Shown: positions 1-8,163, counted from the stretch's first letter. The stretch: 32,104 nucleotides of DNA from an uncultured Flavobacteriales bacterium (GCA_938075455.1 CALJHN010000031.1:1-32104); one strand, 5' to 3'. The notes: generated from the sequence alone by a model not told the origin. A program made the numbers and translations.

Positions 1-1
1 T

Positions 2-1036
2 TATAAAAAAGCCTCCCTTGTACAATTCGGTAAATTTCTTAGGAGTTTTTTAGATTCTGATTCTTGGCCTGGCTTCCAGTCTGGAGTTGATCAAAGAGAG
101 TTTGATAATTTCAAATCATCCACAGAAAAAGCAGAGTCAAATAACGCTTGGTTTTCTAGAAAAATGATTCGCTTATCTATGGAGTCTTGGGCTAAAAACT
201 TAAGCGAAGACAATATAGATAAATGGATGAGTAAATACGATGTTCCATCGTCTATTAATAAAAATGTTCTTATAATATGTGCTGGAAATTTGCCATTGGT
301 AGGATTTCATGATATTGTATGCTGTATTTTACTTAATATAAATACTCAGGTAAAGCTTTCTAAAAATGACCATATTCTTATACCGGCAATTTTAAATGTT
401 CTTTATTTATTTGATTCCGAACTTCAAGACAGAATTAAAATTTGTAACGAAAAGCCAGATAATTATAATTATGTAATTGCCACTGGAAGTAACAATAGCA
501 ACAGATATTTTGAATATTATTTTGGTAAATTTCCTCATATTTTTCGAAGAAATCGAACCTCTATTGCAGTGGTCCATTCTGAAATTTCAAATGGTCAATT
601 AAAAAGTCTTTCCCATGATATGTTGCAATATTATGGTCTAGGTTGCAGATCAGTCACCAAATTGTATTTACCAGAAAAATTTAGTTTAGATAGAATATAT
701 AATAGTGTATTTAATTACAAAGATTTAATAAATCACAATAAGTATATGAACAACTACGACTACAATAGGTCTATTTTTTTATTGGGAAAAAAGTTGTTTT
801 TTGACAATGGATTTTTAATTTTGAAAGAAGACAAATCACTATTTTCACCAATAAGTGTAGTAAACTTTGAATATTATTCAAGTATGGAAACCTTAGAAAA
901 AGAATTAAATGTTTTGTCAAATGAAATTCAGTGCAGGGTTGGAGAAGGAGGAATTCCGTTTGGAACCGCCCAAAAACCAGAGCTTTGGGATTATGCCGAT
1001 GGTGTAGACACCATTGATTTTTTAACAAAAATTTAA
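2..1036 (+). CDS. Acyl-CoA reductase, LuxC-like (5' end cut by window)
   Basis: The reading frame is open from base 2, so the gene starts just outside the window; the ATG at 164 is internal. The 344 visible residues are close to the full length usual for the Bacteroidota branch of this family, so few residues are missing. LuxC-type reductases (aldehyde dehydrogenase superfamily) reduce acyl-CoA or acyl thioesters to aldehyde with NADPH. Visible marks are the segment IICAGNLPLVGFHD at about 290-315 (nucleotide-binding side), the motif YYGLGCRSVTKLY around base 640, whose Cys (codon 644-646) is the likely thioester nucleophile, and a C-terminal DYADGVDTIDFL typical of the family. No LuxD, LuxE or luciferase genes are visible. 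The family is certain enough; the physiological substrate is not known from the sequence. Confidence 0.85.
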   Translation, partial: YKKASLVQFGKFLRSFLDSDSWPGFQSGVDQREFDNFKSSTEKAESNNAWFSRKMIRLSMESWAKNLSEDNIDKWMSKYDVPSSINKNVLIICAGNLPLVGFHDIVCCILLNINTQVKLSKNDHILIPAILNVLYLFDSELQDRIKICNEKPDNYNYVIATGSNNSNRYFEYYFGKFPHIFRRNRTSIAVVHSEISNGQLKSLSHDMLQYYGLGCRSVTKLYLPEKFSLDRIYNSVFNYKDLINHNKYMNNYDYNRSIFLLGKKLFFDNGFLILKEDKSLFSPISVVNFEYYSSMETLEKELNVLSNEIQCRVGEGGIPFGTAQKPELWDYADGVDTIDFLTKI

Positions 1037-1080
1037 ATAATCATAAAGTTTTTTGAATTACTTTAATTAAAATTTAATTT

Positions 1081-1683
1081 ATGTCAACATTAACAAAAGA
1101 AATACAAGATAGTATATCACCAAATAAAGCAGTTGAAATGCTTAAAGAGGGTAATCAAAGATTTTTAGATAAAAATGTACAGGATAGAGACTTACATATC
1201 CAAGTTCAGAACACAAGTGATGGACAATTTCCATACGCTGTAGTTCTTAGTTGTATAGACTCAAGAGTTCCAGTAGAATTAGTTTTTGACCAAGGTGTTG
1301 GAGATATTTTTAGTGCTAGAGTAGCAGGAAATATCATCAATGAAGATATTTTAGGATCTATAGAATATGCTTGTGGAGTTGCTGGTTCAAAGGCTATTTT
1401 AGTTTTAGGACATACAAAATGTGGTGCTGTAACTTCTGCCTGTAAGGGAGTAGAGTTAGGTAATATCACCGCTTTATTAAGTAAAGTTAAACCCGCTATT
1501 GCTAACGTTCAAGAAAGAGATGGAGAAGTTGAAGTAGAAGAAGTTACTAAAGCAAATGTACATCAATCTATAAACGAAATAAGAGAGAAAAGTTCCATAT
1601 TAGCTGATTTAGAAACCGAAGGCAAGATTAAAATAGTTGGTGCTGTTTATCATGTTGAAGACGGACGAGTCACTTATTTATAG
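1081..1683 (+). CDS. Beta-class carbonic anhydrase
   Basis: Interconverts CO2 and bicarbonate. The 200-residue protein carries the full beta-class zinc site: Cys58 and Asp60 in SCIDSR (with Arg62 forming the usual Asp-Arg pair), then His111 and Cys114 in GHTKCGAV. GDIFSARVAGN (residues 74-84) is also characteristic. There is no signal peptide, so it is probably cytoplasmic; an N-terminal extension of about 45 residues precedes the core. It starts 44 bases after the acyl-CoA reductase gene on the same strand and may be cotranscribed with it. Its 3' end faces the phosphoribosyltransferase gene, 80 bases away. No SulP or other bicarbonate transporter is adjacent. Confidence 0.95.
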   Translation: MSTLTKEIQDSISPNKAVEMLKEGNQRFLDKNVQDRDLHIQVQNTSDGQFPYAVVLSCIDSRVPVELVFDQGVGDIFSARVAGNIINEDILGSIEYACGVAGSKAILVLGHTKCGAVTSACKGVELGNITALLSKVKPAIANVQERDGEVEVEEVTKANVHQSINEIREKSSILADLETEGKIKIVGAVYHVEDGRVTYL

Positions 1684-1763
1684 TAACATTGCTCTAAAAT
1701 TGATGCCTATTAATTTTTTGGTTTTAGTTTTAGATTCTTCAAATAAGAAATAACTAAGGGATT

Positions 1764-2270
1764 TTATTCAAGAAAAACACTTATTTCATCTTTTGAAATT
1801 TCAACATTGATATGTTCTTGAACAGTGGTAGATAGTGTCAAACCAACCCAATCTGCTTTTATAGGGAAGTTTCGGTGTCTTCGGTCAACTAGTACAACTG
1901 TGTTCATTTTCTTAATGTCTTGACTTAGTAAGAATGCAGCTGCATGCATTAAAGTTTTTCCTGAGTTTAATACATCGTCAATTAGGATTATTTTTTTGTT
2001 ATTGAAAGAAGTTTCAGGATTTAAAACAACTTTACTATCTAATGGTTGTTTTTTATTGATCTTCAGTTCAATTAGTATTACTTCTGAAATCAATTTATTC
2101 TTCTCAATTAAGTCTTTTAATTTTTTAGCTAACAAAAACCCATTGTTAGATATTCCAACAATAAATAATTCTTTTTCGTTATGGTACTCTTCAATGATTT
2201 GAAAAGCAATTCTTTCTAACTTTTTTTTAACCTGATCACTATTTAATATTAACGAACTTAATTTCCCCAT
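1764..2270 (-). CDS. PyrR-like phosphoribosyltransferase
   Basis: A type I phosphoribosyltransferase of 168 residues. The PRPP-binding loop is visible as IILIDDVLNSGKT (residues 94-106), and the following VLVDRRHRNFPIKADWVG stretch (126-143) resembles the PyrR/uracil phosphoribosyltransferase group rather than Hpt or Apt. PyrR proteins in Firmicutes regulate pyr mRNA and have weak uracil phosphoribosyltransferase activity; whether this homologue does either is not shown here, as no pyrimidine gene or attenuator is nearby. It begins 3 bases after the stop codon of the TonB-dependent receptor gene, so it is probably the last gene of that operon. The protein is soluble, with no membrane segment. 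Confidence 0.8.
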   Translation of the reverse strand: MGKLSSLILNSDQVKKKLERIAFQIIEEYHNEKELFIVGISNNGFLLAKKLKDLIEKNKLISEVILIELKINKKQPLDSKVVLNPETSFNNKKIILIDDVLNSGKTLMHAAAFLLSQDIKKMNTVVLVDRRHRNFPIKADWVGLTLSTTVQEHINVEISKDEISVFLE

Positions 2271-2273
2271 TTG

Positions 2274-4934
2274 CTAAAATCTTGCCACTAATTTAAGATT
2301 TAATCTTCTAGATGTTAAAAAACTAGGAATAGAATATTGTCTTCCACTAACATCTCTTATCCAAGTATAGTTGGTGGTGTTAGATATATCTAATAAATTA
2401 AAAACTTCAAATGCAATCCACATTGACTCAATTCCATTCAAAATAGACTTCTCTTTAAATTTTGACTTATCAGTTTCATTGTTAATTATATCTTTTGAAA
2501 ATCCAATATCTACTCTTTTATAAAAACTAGATCTTAAGGTATCTGAAAATCTTTGATTTCCTGGTGGACCGTATGGTAGTCTGGAGCCAACCAAAACATT
2601 AATATTTACTTTCATTGTACTCCACTTAATTTTATCTGTGTCCCAATCGTCTGGCATTTGGTCTTGAAAAAACATAGAAAATGAAAGTCTTTGGTCTGTA
2701 GGTCTAGGAATAAGTCCAGGTTCATAACGCGTACTATCGACAATATTTTGATCTATGGTATATCCAGGTATAATTTTCTCACCCTCTTGGTTAAAATATT
2801 CGTAGTAAAAGTCATTTTTAATATCTTCTTTGGTCTGTAGCCAACTTAAAGAAGCATAGGACTGAATACCTTCTACAAACTCTCCATTTATTTTTAAATC
2901 AATTCCTCTTGCATATCCTGAAGCTAAATTCTCACCATAATAGTTAACCCTTACATTTTCAATTTCATATGGGATTATATCTTCTAAAAATTTGTAATAA
3001 ATTTCTGATCCAACTTTGAATTTTCTGTCCCACATATTGAAAACCATATCTCCACCTGCAACTAAATGAATAGATTTTTGTGCTCTTATCATAGGATTAA
3101 GTTCACCATTTAAATTTCTTGCAGCTCTATAAAAAGAAGGTTGATAATAATAGCCTGTTGCCAATCTAAAAGTTATATTTTGTCTATATATTTTTTGATT
3201 TTCAAACTTGTAAAACGCAGGTCGCCATTTGAAATTTATTCTAGGAGAAAGTACGGTCTGGTTGTTGTAAGACCAGTAATTTGCTCTAAGACCAACAGTA
3301 GCTGTAAAATAATCTTGAGTTGAAAAGATTGTATCTAAACTACTATTACTATCTTCTTTATAAATTAAATGAATATTTTTTTCTCTGTTGATTTTAAATC
3401 TATGTTGTACAAATCCTGTAACCCTTGAAGATTCAATTTCATTATCTGCTTTAATAAATTTACTTAAATGAAGTTCTTGGTAAGGGATATTAGAAGGATC
3501 TTGGTATCCAATACTATCCGCTTCTCTTGGTGTATTGAACCTTGCAGAGTCAAGATAGTTCCATTCTTTTATGGTGTTTCTAACTTGTTCATCTTGAACT
3601 TTTATTCCCCAAGATGTTTTTTGATTACCTTGTTTAAAATCTCCATTGTGATAGAAGTTGATAACATTGGCTCTTAGTTGATTCCTAGCGTGGTTTAGAA
3701 ATGCTCCAACACCTCTGTTGTATGCTATATCACCGTATTGATCACTTCCCAAATCTCGTTCTAGTTCATCAAGTCTATATTCGCCTAATAAATCAAAATA
3801 TTCTGTCTCGTCGGTATTAAATGTTGAAATAAAATAATTTAAAGATAAATTCTCTGATCTTTGATGTTGGAGAGATACTGCTCCCATATAGGTTTTATAT
3901 TGAGTATTCTCTTGTCCTTCGTAATAGACAGTAAATCTCAAAGCTTCATTAATATTTCCAAAATTCGTTTGTCTATTTTCTGGCTTCACTGAAAAAAGAT
4001 TATTTGCAGTTGTTCCAAAAACAGAAAGCTTTAATTTCTCATTAATATTAAAATTAACCAGTCCCTGAACATCCATAAATCTTGGTTGGTATTCCCCTTT
4101 GGTATCTAAAGCACCTAGTAGATATGCGTTGGTTCTATACCTAAATCCTATATTATAGTTAATAAGAGAACTTGGTCTGTCTCCAAATTGAATTTGGGTG
4201 CCTAGAAGACTCGTAGATAGATTAGCTTCAAAAGCTACTGGTTCTTTGTAAGAAATATCCAATACGCTTGAAAGCTTATCTCCATATTTCGCATCAAAAC
4301 CACCTGCAGAAAAAGTTATATTTTCTACCATAGATGGATTTATAAAACTTAGTCCTTCTTGTTGTCCTGATCTAGCTAAAAATGGTCGATATACTTCTAT
4401 TCCGTTTACATAAATTAGATTTTCATCAAAATTTCCACCTCTCACACTAAAACCACTAGAGAGTTCGTTGTTCTGTCTTACCCCAAAACCAACTGAAGAA
4501 AGTAAGCCCTCAATATTGCCACTAGGTAATGCAATATTAGATGCATTGATAGTAGGTAATATTTCTGTTGGAGAACTACCAGGATCTTTATATTCAACTT
4601 CTAAAGTTTTTAATACTTTGTTTCTCATTTTAATACTTAGAGTTGAATTTCTTTCAGGATTTATTGTTTTACTTATTTTTTTGAAATTAACATGGGTTAT
4701 TTCAATAGTTGTTTTAAAATTACTCAATGAAAGATTGAACAAGCCATTTTTGTCCGATACTGCACCAGTACTTACCTCTATCTCTTTAGTAAATACCTTA
4801 ATATTCGCATTGCCGATAGGATTTCCATTAATATCTCTGATATTTCCTTTAATAGTAATTTTTTCTTGTCCAATAACTATTATTGAAATTAATAGACCAA
4901 AAAACAATAAGTTATATTTTTTAAAAAGATTCAT
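2274..4934 (-). CDS. TonB-dependent outer membrane receptor with carboxypeptidase-like regulatory domain
   Basis: An 886-residue outer membrane gated channel. The order is signal peptide (about 1-22, ending IVIGQ), a carboxypeptidase-D regulatory-like beta-sandwich (about 24-105, starting ITIKGNIRDINGNPIGNANI), a plug domain (about 120-230, with GFSVRGGNFDENLIYVNG and AGGFDAKYGDKLSSVLD), then a long barrel rich in alternating aromatic strands and ending LNLKLVARF with the terminal Phe expected for barrel assembly. No SusD partner is adjacent, which argues against a standard polysaccharide-utilisation pair. The start overlaps the end of the upstream exported-protein gene by ATGA, implying translational coupling. 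The ligand is unknown; the nearby ZIP transporter makes a metal or metal chelate one possibility (inference). Confidence 0.9.
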   Translation of the reverse strand: MNLFKKYNLLFFGLLISIIVIGQEKITIKGNIRDINGNPIGNANIKVFTKEIEVSTGAVSDKNGLFNLSLSNFKTTIEITHVNFKKISKTINPERNSTLSIKMRNKVLKTLEVEYKDPGSSPTEILPTINASNIALPSGNIEGLLSSVGFGVRQNNELSSGFSVRGGNFDENLIYVNGIEVYRPFLARSGQQEGLSFINPSMVENITFSAGGFDAKYGDKLSSVLDISYKEPVAFEANLSTSLLGTQIQFGDRPSSLINYNIGFRYRTNAYLLGALDTKGEYQPRFMDVQGLVNFNINEKLKLSVFGTTANNLFSVKPENRQTNFGNINEALRFTVYYEGQENTQYKTYMGAVSLQHQRSENLSLNYFISTFNTDETEYFDLLGEYRLDELERDLGSDQYGDIAYNRGVGAFLNHARNQLRANVINFYHNGDFKQGNQKTSWGIKVQDEQVRNTIKEWNYLDSARFNTPREADSIGYQDPSNIPYQELHLSKFIKADNEIESSRVTGFVQHRFKINREKNIHLIYKEDSNSSLDTIFSTQDYFTATVGLRANYWSYNNQTVLSPRINFKWRPAFYKFENQKIYRQNITFRLATGYYYQPSFYRAARNLNGELNPMIRAQKSIHLVAGGDMVFNMWDRKFKVGSEIYYKFLEDIIPYEIENVRVNYYGENLASGYARGIDLKINGEFVEGIQSYASLSWLQTKEDIKNDFYYEYFNQEGEKIIPGYTIDQNIVDSTRYEPGLIPRPTDQRLSFSMFFQDQMPDDWDTDKIKWSTMKVNINVLVGSRLPYGPPGNQRFSDTLRSSFYKRVDIGFSKDIINNETDKSKFKEKSILNGIESMWIAFEVFNLLDISNTTNYTWIRDVSGRQYSIPSFLTSRRLNLKLVARF

Positions 4935-5569
4935 TTCTTATTTTTAAAATCTCCTCTTTTCCATGCTTGAATGAACTGTGCCCATGCAATGGGATTCAAT
5001 AAACTTATTGGGGCATACTGACCAGCATAATAAAGCTTGTTTTGAATTTGCTGTTGTTGCCATTTGAAATTAAGTGCTCCATCCATTGGTGTAAACTGCA
5101 TTCTTTCATTAAGTTTTTCTCTTGCAAGATTATTCATAGCTCTTTTATAATCGTCATTGGGTATCTCAGTTTCAACAAATGCCTTTGCAAATTGTTCTTT
5201 TGAAGGCCAAGGATATATAACGACTGTCTTTAGCATTATAGTATCCTGATACATTATATGAATTAATGAGTATTTATTTGTAGTAAGTGTATCAGGGATA
5301 GAAAAACTAGATTTTTTATACCCTATGCTACTAAATATTATTGTATCTCCCTTTCTAGCTACAAAAGAAAAATATCCAAAATAATCTGAAATAGTACCTC
5401 GTTTTGTTTGGTTGTCTATTATGCTACAATAAGGTACAGGTTGTAAACTATCTTCCGCAATAACAACTCCACTGAATTGTATATAATCTTTATCGTTTTG
5501 AGCTAATGAATTAATTATTAAGCTAAATAAAAAAAGACTTATTAGGTATGTTTTTAAAACTAATTTAAT
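4931..5569 (-). CDS. Exported protein with carboxypeptidase-like regulatory domain; no standard start codon
   Basis: The first ATG in this frame is at 5254, but that would give only 107 residues and cut the domain in half. Reading upstream, the frame stays open to 5588 and encodes a clear signal peptide (KTYLISLFLFSLIINSLAQ, about residues 6-24) and then a carboxypeptidase-D regulatory-like fold (QFSGVVIAEDSLQPVPYC, later ISDYFGYFSFVARKGDTI and FSSIGYKK), followed by a YPWP-containing C-terminal part. No ATG, GTG, TTG or CTG lies in frame before 5254. The best candidate is ATT at 5567-5569, directly after a run of A on the coding strand, giving 212 residues. It is in the same frame as the ZIP gene, separated from its TAA by six codons. 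It overlaps the receptor gene by 4 bases and probably acts with it in the cell envelope. Function is otherwise unknown. Confidence 0.75.
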   Translation of the reverse strand: MKLVLKTYLISLFLFSLIINSLAQNDKDYIQFSGVVIAEDSLQPVPYCSIIDNQTKRGTISDYFGYFSFVARKGDTIIFSSIGYKKSSFSIPDTLTTNKYSLIHIMYQDTIMLKTVVIYPWPSKEQFAKAFVETEIPNDDYKRAMNNLAREKLNERMQFTPMDGALNFKWQQQQIQNKLYYAGQYAPISLLNPIAWAQFIQAWKRGDFKNKK

Positions 5570-5587
5570 TTTTTTTTTTTTTAATTT

Positions 5588-6325
5588 TTAAATACTAAAA
5601 ATTAAAATTCCCGTAATTATTCCAGCTAAAATAGTGAGAACATTTTTAATTTTTCCTTTTGAGTTATGATGGTCTTCAAATATTAATAAAGTAGTGATAT
5701 GCAGGAGCATTCCACAAGAAATAGCTAATAGGTTCAAGGAAAATCCTTTAAAAAAATCAATATTAACTATAAGCTCTCCAACAATTCCTCCCAATGGACT
5801 GGATGCTGCAAATAGAAAAAGAAAAACAAACTTTTTTAAATAACTTGAATTTATGCTATTTAAAAAAACAATCAATACTGAAGCAATTGGTAATTTGTGA
5901 ATGAGAATTGTAAATAGGTATATGGATGAAAAAGAGCTATCAATATTGGTAATTGAATGTTGGTGAACAGACGATTCAAAAGTGTTAATTGGCATTCCTT
6001 CAATGAACGAATGAATCGCTAGTCCAATGAAAATAATAATTAATTCTTTGTTAGAAATTTCTCCATGAAGATGCACATGCCCGTGTTCAATTCCTTTCGA
6101 AAGAAGTTCAAGAAGAATTTGAATTATAAAACCTGCCAACAAGTAATAGCTAAGTTCATGTTTATGAGATGAAAATAGTTCTGGTAAAACATGAGTACAT
6201 AAAAGCGTTAATACTAAAGCTACGCTGAATGAAATAATTACGGGCTTAAATTTTTCAATTTTTTTGTAAAAAATCTCTGTTAAAACCCCAACTATCAAAA
6301 CACTAAAAAATAAAACTTCAATCAT
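5588..6325 (-). CDS. ZIP family divalent metal transporter
   Basis: An integral inner membrane protein with about eight hydrophobic segments, and so a candidate importer of zinc or related divalent ions. Diagnostic residues are the transmembrane 4 motif GLAIHSFIEGMP and the transmembrane 5 motif ILIHKLPIA, which form the intramembrane metal site in ZIP proteins. A His-rich loop (EHGHVHLHGE) lies between helices 3 and 4 and a second one (VHQH) after helix 4. Three in-frame ATGs exist at 6346, 6331 and 6325. I chose 6325 because it forms a TAATG junction with the methyltransferase stop codon and removes a short hydrophilic leader; 6331 is nearly as likely. The frame ends in TAA 18 bases before the putative ATT start of the next gene. 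Confidence 0.85.
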   Translation of the reverse strand: MIEVLFFSVLIVGVLTEIFYKKIEKFKPVIISFSVALVLTLLCTHVLPELFSSHKHELSYYLLAGFIIQILLELLSKGIEHGHVHLHGEISNKELIIIFIGLAIHSFIEGMPINTFESSVHQHSITNIDSSFSSIYLFTILIHKLPIASVLIVFLNSINSSYLKKFVFLFLFAASSPLGGIVGELIVNIDFFKGFSLNLLAISCGMLLHITTLLIFEDHHNSKGKIKNVLTILAGIITGILIFSI

Positions 6326-7065
6326 TAGCATATTTTTTTGGCACATAAGATTAATCTACTGCTATTTGGATCGTATGGGTTCATTTGATAATCCCCATAA
6401 TTAGAAATAATTTCAAATCCTGAAATTTCAAACATTTTTTTAAAATCCTCAATTTTTAAGAGCTGTACTTTTTCCTGAAAATTATAGGTAGCTTCTCCAT
6501 CTTTGATACCAATATTTTTAACTACATAATTGTCAATTATCTGTTTGTGGATATTAAACCTAATTCCGCTAATATCTTTAGATTCTTTTAATCCGTTTAT
6601 GTTCTTTTTTATTTGTTCTGAATTTAAAAAATCAATAAAAAGCAATCCATTTTTGTTAAGGTGATAGTGACAAGATTTTAAGACTTTTATATTGTCTTCA
6701 TTTTTTTTAAAATAGCCAAAGCTTGTAAAAAGATTAAATATACAATCATATTTAGTATTTGTGTCAAAATTTCTCATGTCTGAAATGAAAAACTTTAGAT
6801 TTTCTTTTTTATTCTCACTAGCTAGTGAAATATTTTCCGAAGAAATATCTATTCCATGTACTAATTTAAAATGATTACTTAAACTTATTGAATGTCTTCC
6901 GTTTCCACATCCAAGATCTAAAACTGAGTTATTAGGATTTAAAGATAAAGTAGAAATAATAGTTTTAATAAAATCACTTGCCTCATTTTTATTTCTTGAT
7001 TTATATAGTATGTGATAGTACCTGGAATTAAACCAATTCATAAACCAATCATCTCTGTTAATCAT
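6325..7065 (-). CDS. Class I SAM-dependent methyltransferase
   Basis: A 246-residue soluble methyltransferase. Motif I is visible as VLDLGCGNGRHSI (residues 48-60), followed by an acidic post-I residue in HGIDIS and a motif IV region FNLFTSFGYF. These are features of small-molecule class I methyltransferases; the substrate cannot be read from sequence. It is the first gene of the five-gene minus-strand cluster running down to 1764 and has a convincing promoter at 7081-7114. The stop codon overlaps a start of the ZIP transporter gene. Nothing in it suggests a link to metal transport except this position. Confidence 0.85.
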   Translation of the reverse strand: MINRDDWFMNWFNSRYYHILYKSRNKNEASDFIKTIISTLSLNPNNSVLDLGCGNGRHSISLSNHFKLVHGIDISSENISLASENKKENLKFFISDMRNFDTNTKYDCIFNLFTSFGYFKKNEDNIKVLKSCHYHLNKNGLLFIDFLNSEQIKKNINGLKESKDISGIRFNIHKQIIDNYVVKNIGIKDGEATYNFQEKVQLLKIEDFKKMFEISGFEIISNYGDYQMNPYDPNSSRLILCAKKIC

Positions 7066-7080
7066 TACACTCTTTAATTA

Positions 7081-7114
7081 CAAATGTAAATCTAACATAT
7101 AATTTATTTTCAAA
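7081..7114 (-). promoter_or_regulatory. Bacteroidota-type promoter for the methyltransferase-ZIP-receptor operon
   Basis: On the minus strand a TTTG (-33 element, 7111-7114) is followed after 22 bases by TACATTTG (7081-7088), which fits the TAnnTTTG -7 consensus. Transcription would start near 7077, about a dozen bases before the ATG at 7065. Confidence 0.6.
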
Positions 7115-7120
7115 AGCTTT

Positions 7121-7153
7121 TTTGTCTATACATTCAACAATTTATTATATTTG
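7121..7153 (+). promoter_or_regulatory. Bacteroidota-type promoter for the SiaB/SiaC-like pair
   Basis: TTTG at 7121-7124 and TATATTTG at 7146-7153, spaced by 21 bases. It is divergent from, and does not overlap, the promoter at 7081-7114. The predicted start of transcription lies only a few bases before the ATG at 7164, implying a very short leader. Confidence 0.65.
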
Positions 7154-7163
7154 AATTAAGAAT

Positions 7164-7730
7164 ATGGCTACAACAACGTTTGACTTATATAATTTAATGG
7201 AACGAGATAAAGTTCTATTGGCCTTTAAGGGAACAGTAACGTCTGATTTATTGTCTTCAGTTTTTCAAATTATGGAATCTAAAATGGAAGATTTAAATGA
7301 TTCCCCAGCTACTAAGAAGAAGGTTTTTAATGTTTTGGTTGAATGCCTCCAAAATTTATACCACCATATAGATGATTTTGATAACGAAAATGTAATATAT
7401 GAAGACTCAAAAGGGGATAAAAAATCTGCTATATTTAGCATAAGTAGACATGAAGACCATTACAATATTGTTACTGGAAACTTCATTTATCCTAAAAATG
7501 TTCCTGAAATCACCTCTAAAATAAAGTATATTAACTCTCTTGATAGAGATCAACTTAAAGCATATTACAAAGAAATTTTAGGTAATGGCAAATTAAGTAA
7601 AAAAGGGGGCGGTGGATTAGGATTAATTGACATAGCTAAAAAATCTAGAAATAAACTAGGTTATAGCTTTAAAGAAATAGACGAAAATTATTCTTTCTTT
7701 ACGTTAATAGTTAAAATTTTAAAAAAATAG
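7164..7730 (+). CDS. SiaB-like protein kinase (DUF6272 family)
   Basis: A 188-residue protein with a GHKL-type ATPase fold. The N-box region reads FNVLVECLQNLYHH (Glu60 and Asn64 as candidate Mg-ATP residues) and a glycine-rich lid is seen as KKGGGGLGLIDIA (147-157). In Pseudomonas aeruginosa, SiaB is a kinase that phosphorylates SiaC on a threonine, opposed by the SiaA phosphatase, thereby switching SiaC binding to the diguanylate cyclase SiaD. Here a SiaC-like gene starts 2 bases downstream, which supports the assignment strongly. No phosphatase or cyclase gene is in the window. Kinase activity and the target pathway are inferred by family, not shown. Confidence 0.8.
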   Translation: MATTTFDLYNLMERDKVLLAFKGTVTSDLLSSVFQIMESKMEDLNDSPATKKKVFNVLVECLQNLYHHIDDFDNENVIYEDSKGDKKSAIFSISRHEDHYNIVTGNFIYPKNVPEITSKIKYINSLDRDQLKAYYKEILGNGKLSKKGGGGLGLIDIAKKSRNKLGYSFKEIDENYSFFTLIVKILKK

Positions 7731-7732
7731 AT

Positions 7733-8107
7733 ATGGAAGATTTAAAACACGAAGGTTCTGCAAAAACACCTGTAGTAGAGTTCAATTCTAATGGTGAATT
7801 ATTACTCAAAGGCAGATCAATTCCAGAAAACTCAATTGAGTTTTACAAACCCTTAATAGAATGGTTAGAATCTTATTCTGAATCTCCAAATAGTACAACT
7901 GTTTTAAGTGTTCAGTTAGAATATTTTAATACAAGTTCTTCAAAATGTATTTTGGATGTTTTTAAAAAACTTGAATCAGTTTCTGGAAGTGAAATAACTG
8001 TTAAATGGCATTACGAAGAAGATGATGAAGATATGTTAGAGGCGGGTGAAGATTATGAGGCTATTATTGACTTACCTTTTGAGATGATTGAAGTTGAAGA
8101 AATTTAA
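7733..8107 (+). CDS. SiaC-like regulatory phosphoprotein (DUF1987)
   Basis: A 124-residue acidic protein of the DUF1987/SiaC family. The core shows the family pattern of a GRSIPENSIEFYKPLIEWL segment (28-46) followed by LEYFNTSSSKCIL (62-74). Thr67 in the NTSS motif is the probable phosphoacceptor, equivalent by motif to the phosphothreonine of P. aeruginosa SiaC; this equivalence is my inference from the motif. The C-terminal third is very acidic (YEEDDEDMLEAGEDYE). It is cotranscribed with the SiaB-like kinase and ends at a good terminator at 8130. The partner protein that the unphosphorylated form would bind is not evident nearby. Confidence 0.85.
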   Translation: MEDLKHEGSAKTPVVEFNSNGELLLKGRSIPENSIEFYKPLIEWLESYSESPNSTTVLSVQLEYFNTSSSKCILDVFKKLESVSGSEITVKWHYEEDDEDMLEAGEDYEAIIDLPFEMIEVEEI

Positions 8108-8129
8108 TTCATAAAATTTTTTAGTATTT

Positions 8130-8158
8130 AAGCTGTCTCTTTGGGCAGCTTTTTTTTT
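8130..8158 (+). terminator. Intrinsic terminator after the SiaC-like gene
   Basis: AAGCTG (8130-8135) pairs with CAGCTT (8146-8151), extended by a T-G and a C-G pair, and is followed by an uninterrupted T tract to 8158. It lies between the SiaB/C pair and cmk, so cmk needs its own promoter or readthrough. Confidence 0.8.
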
Positions 8159-8163
8159 ATTCT

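Noticed and set aside
1..1036. A bioluminescence (lux) locus from the LuxC-like reductase
   Set aside because: No luciferase, LuxD or LuxE genes are present, and stand-alone LuxC-like reductases are, to my knowledge, common in non-luminous Bacteroidota.
4468..4947. A 159-codon open frame on the plus strand
   Set aside because: It is antisense to the TonB-dependent receptor gene, has no recognisable motif, and its hydrophobic character follows from the opposite-strand codons.
4931..5254. A 107-residue gene starting at ATG 5254
   Set aside because: The ATG is inside a longer frame whose upstream part encodes a signal peptide and the first half of a recognisable domain, so this start would truncate a real protein.
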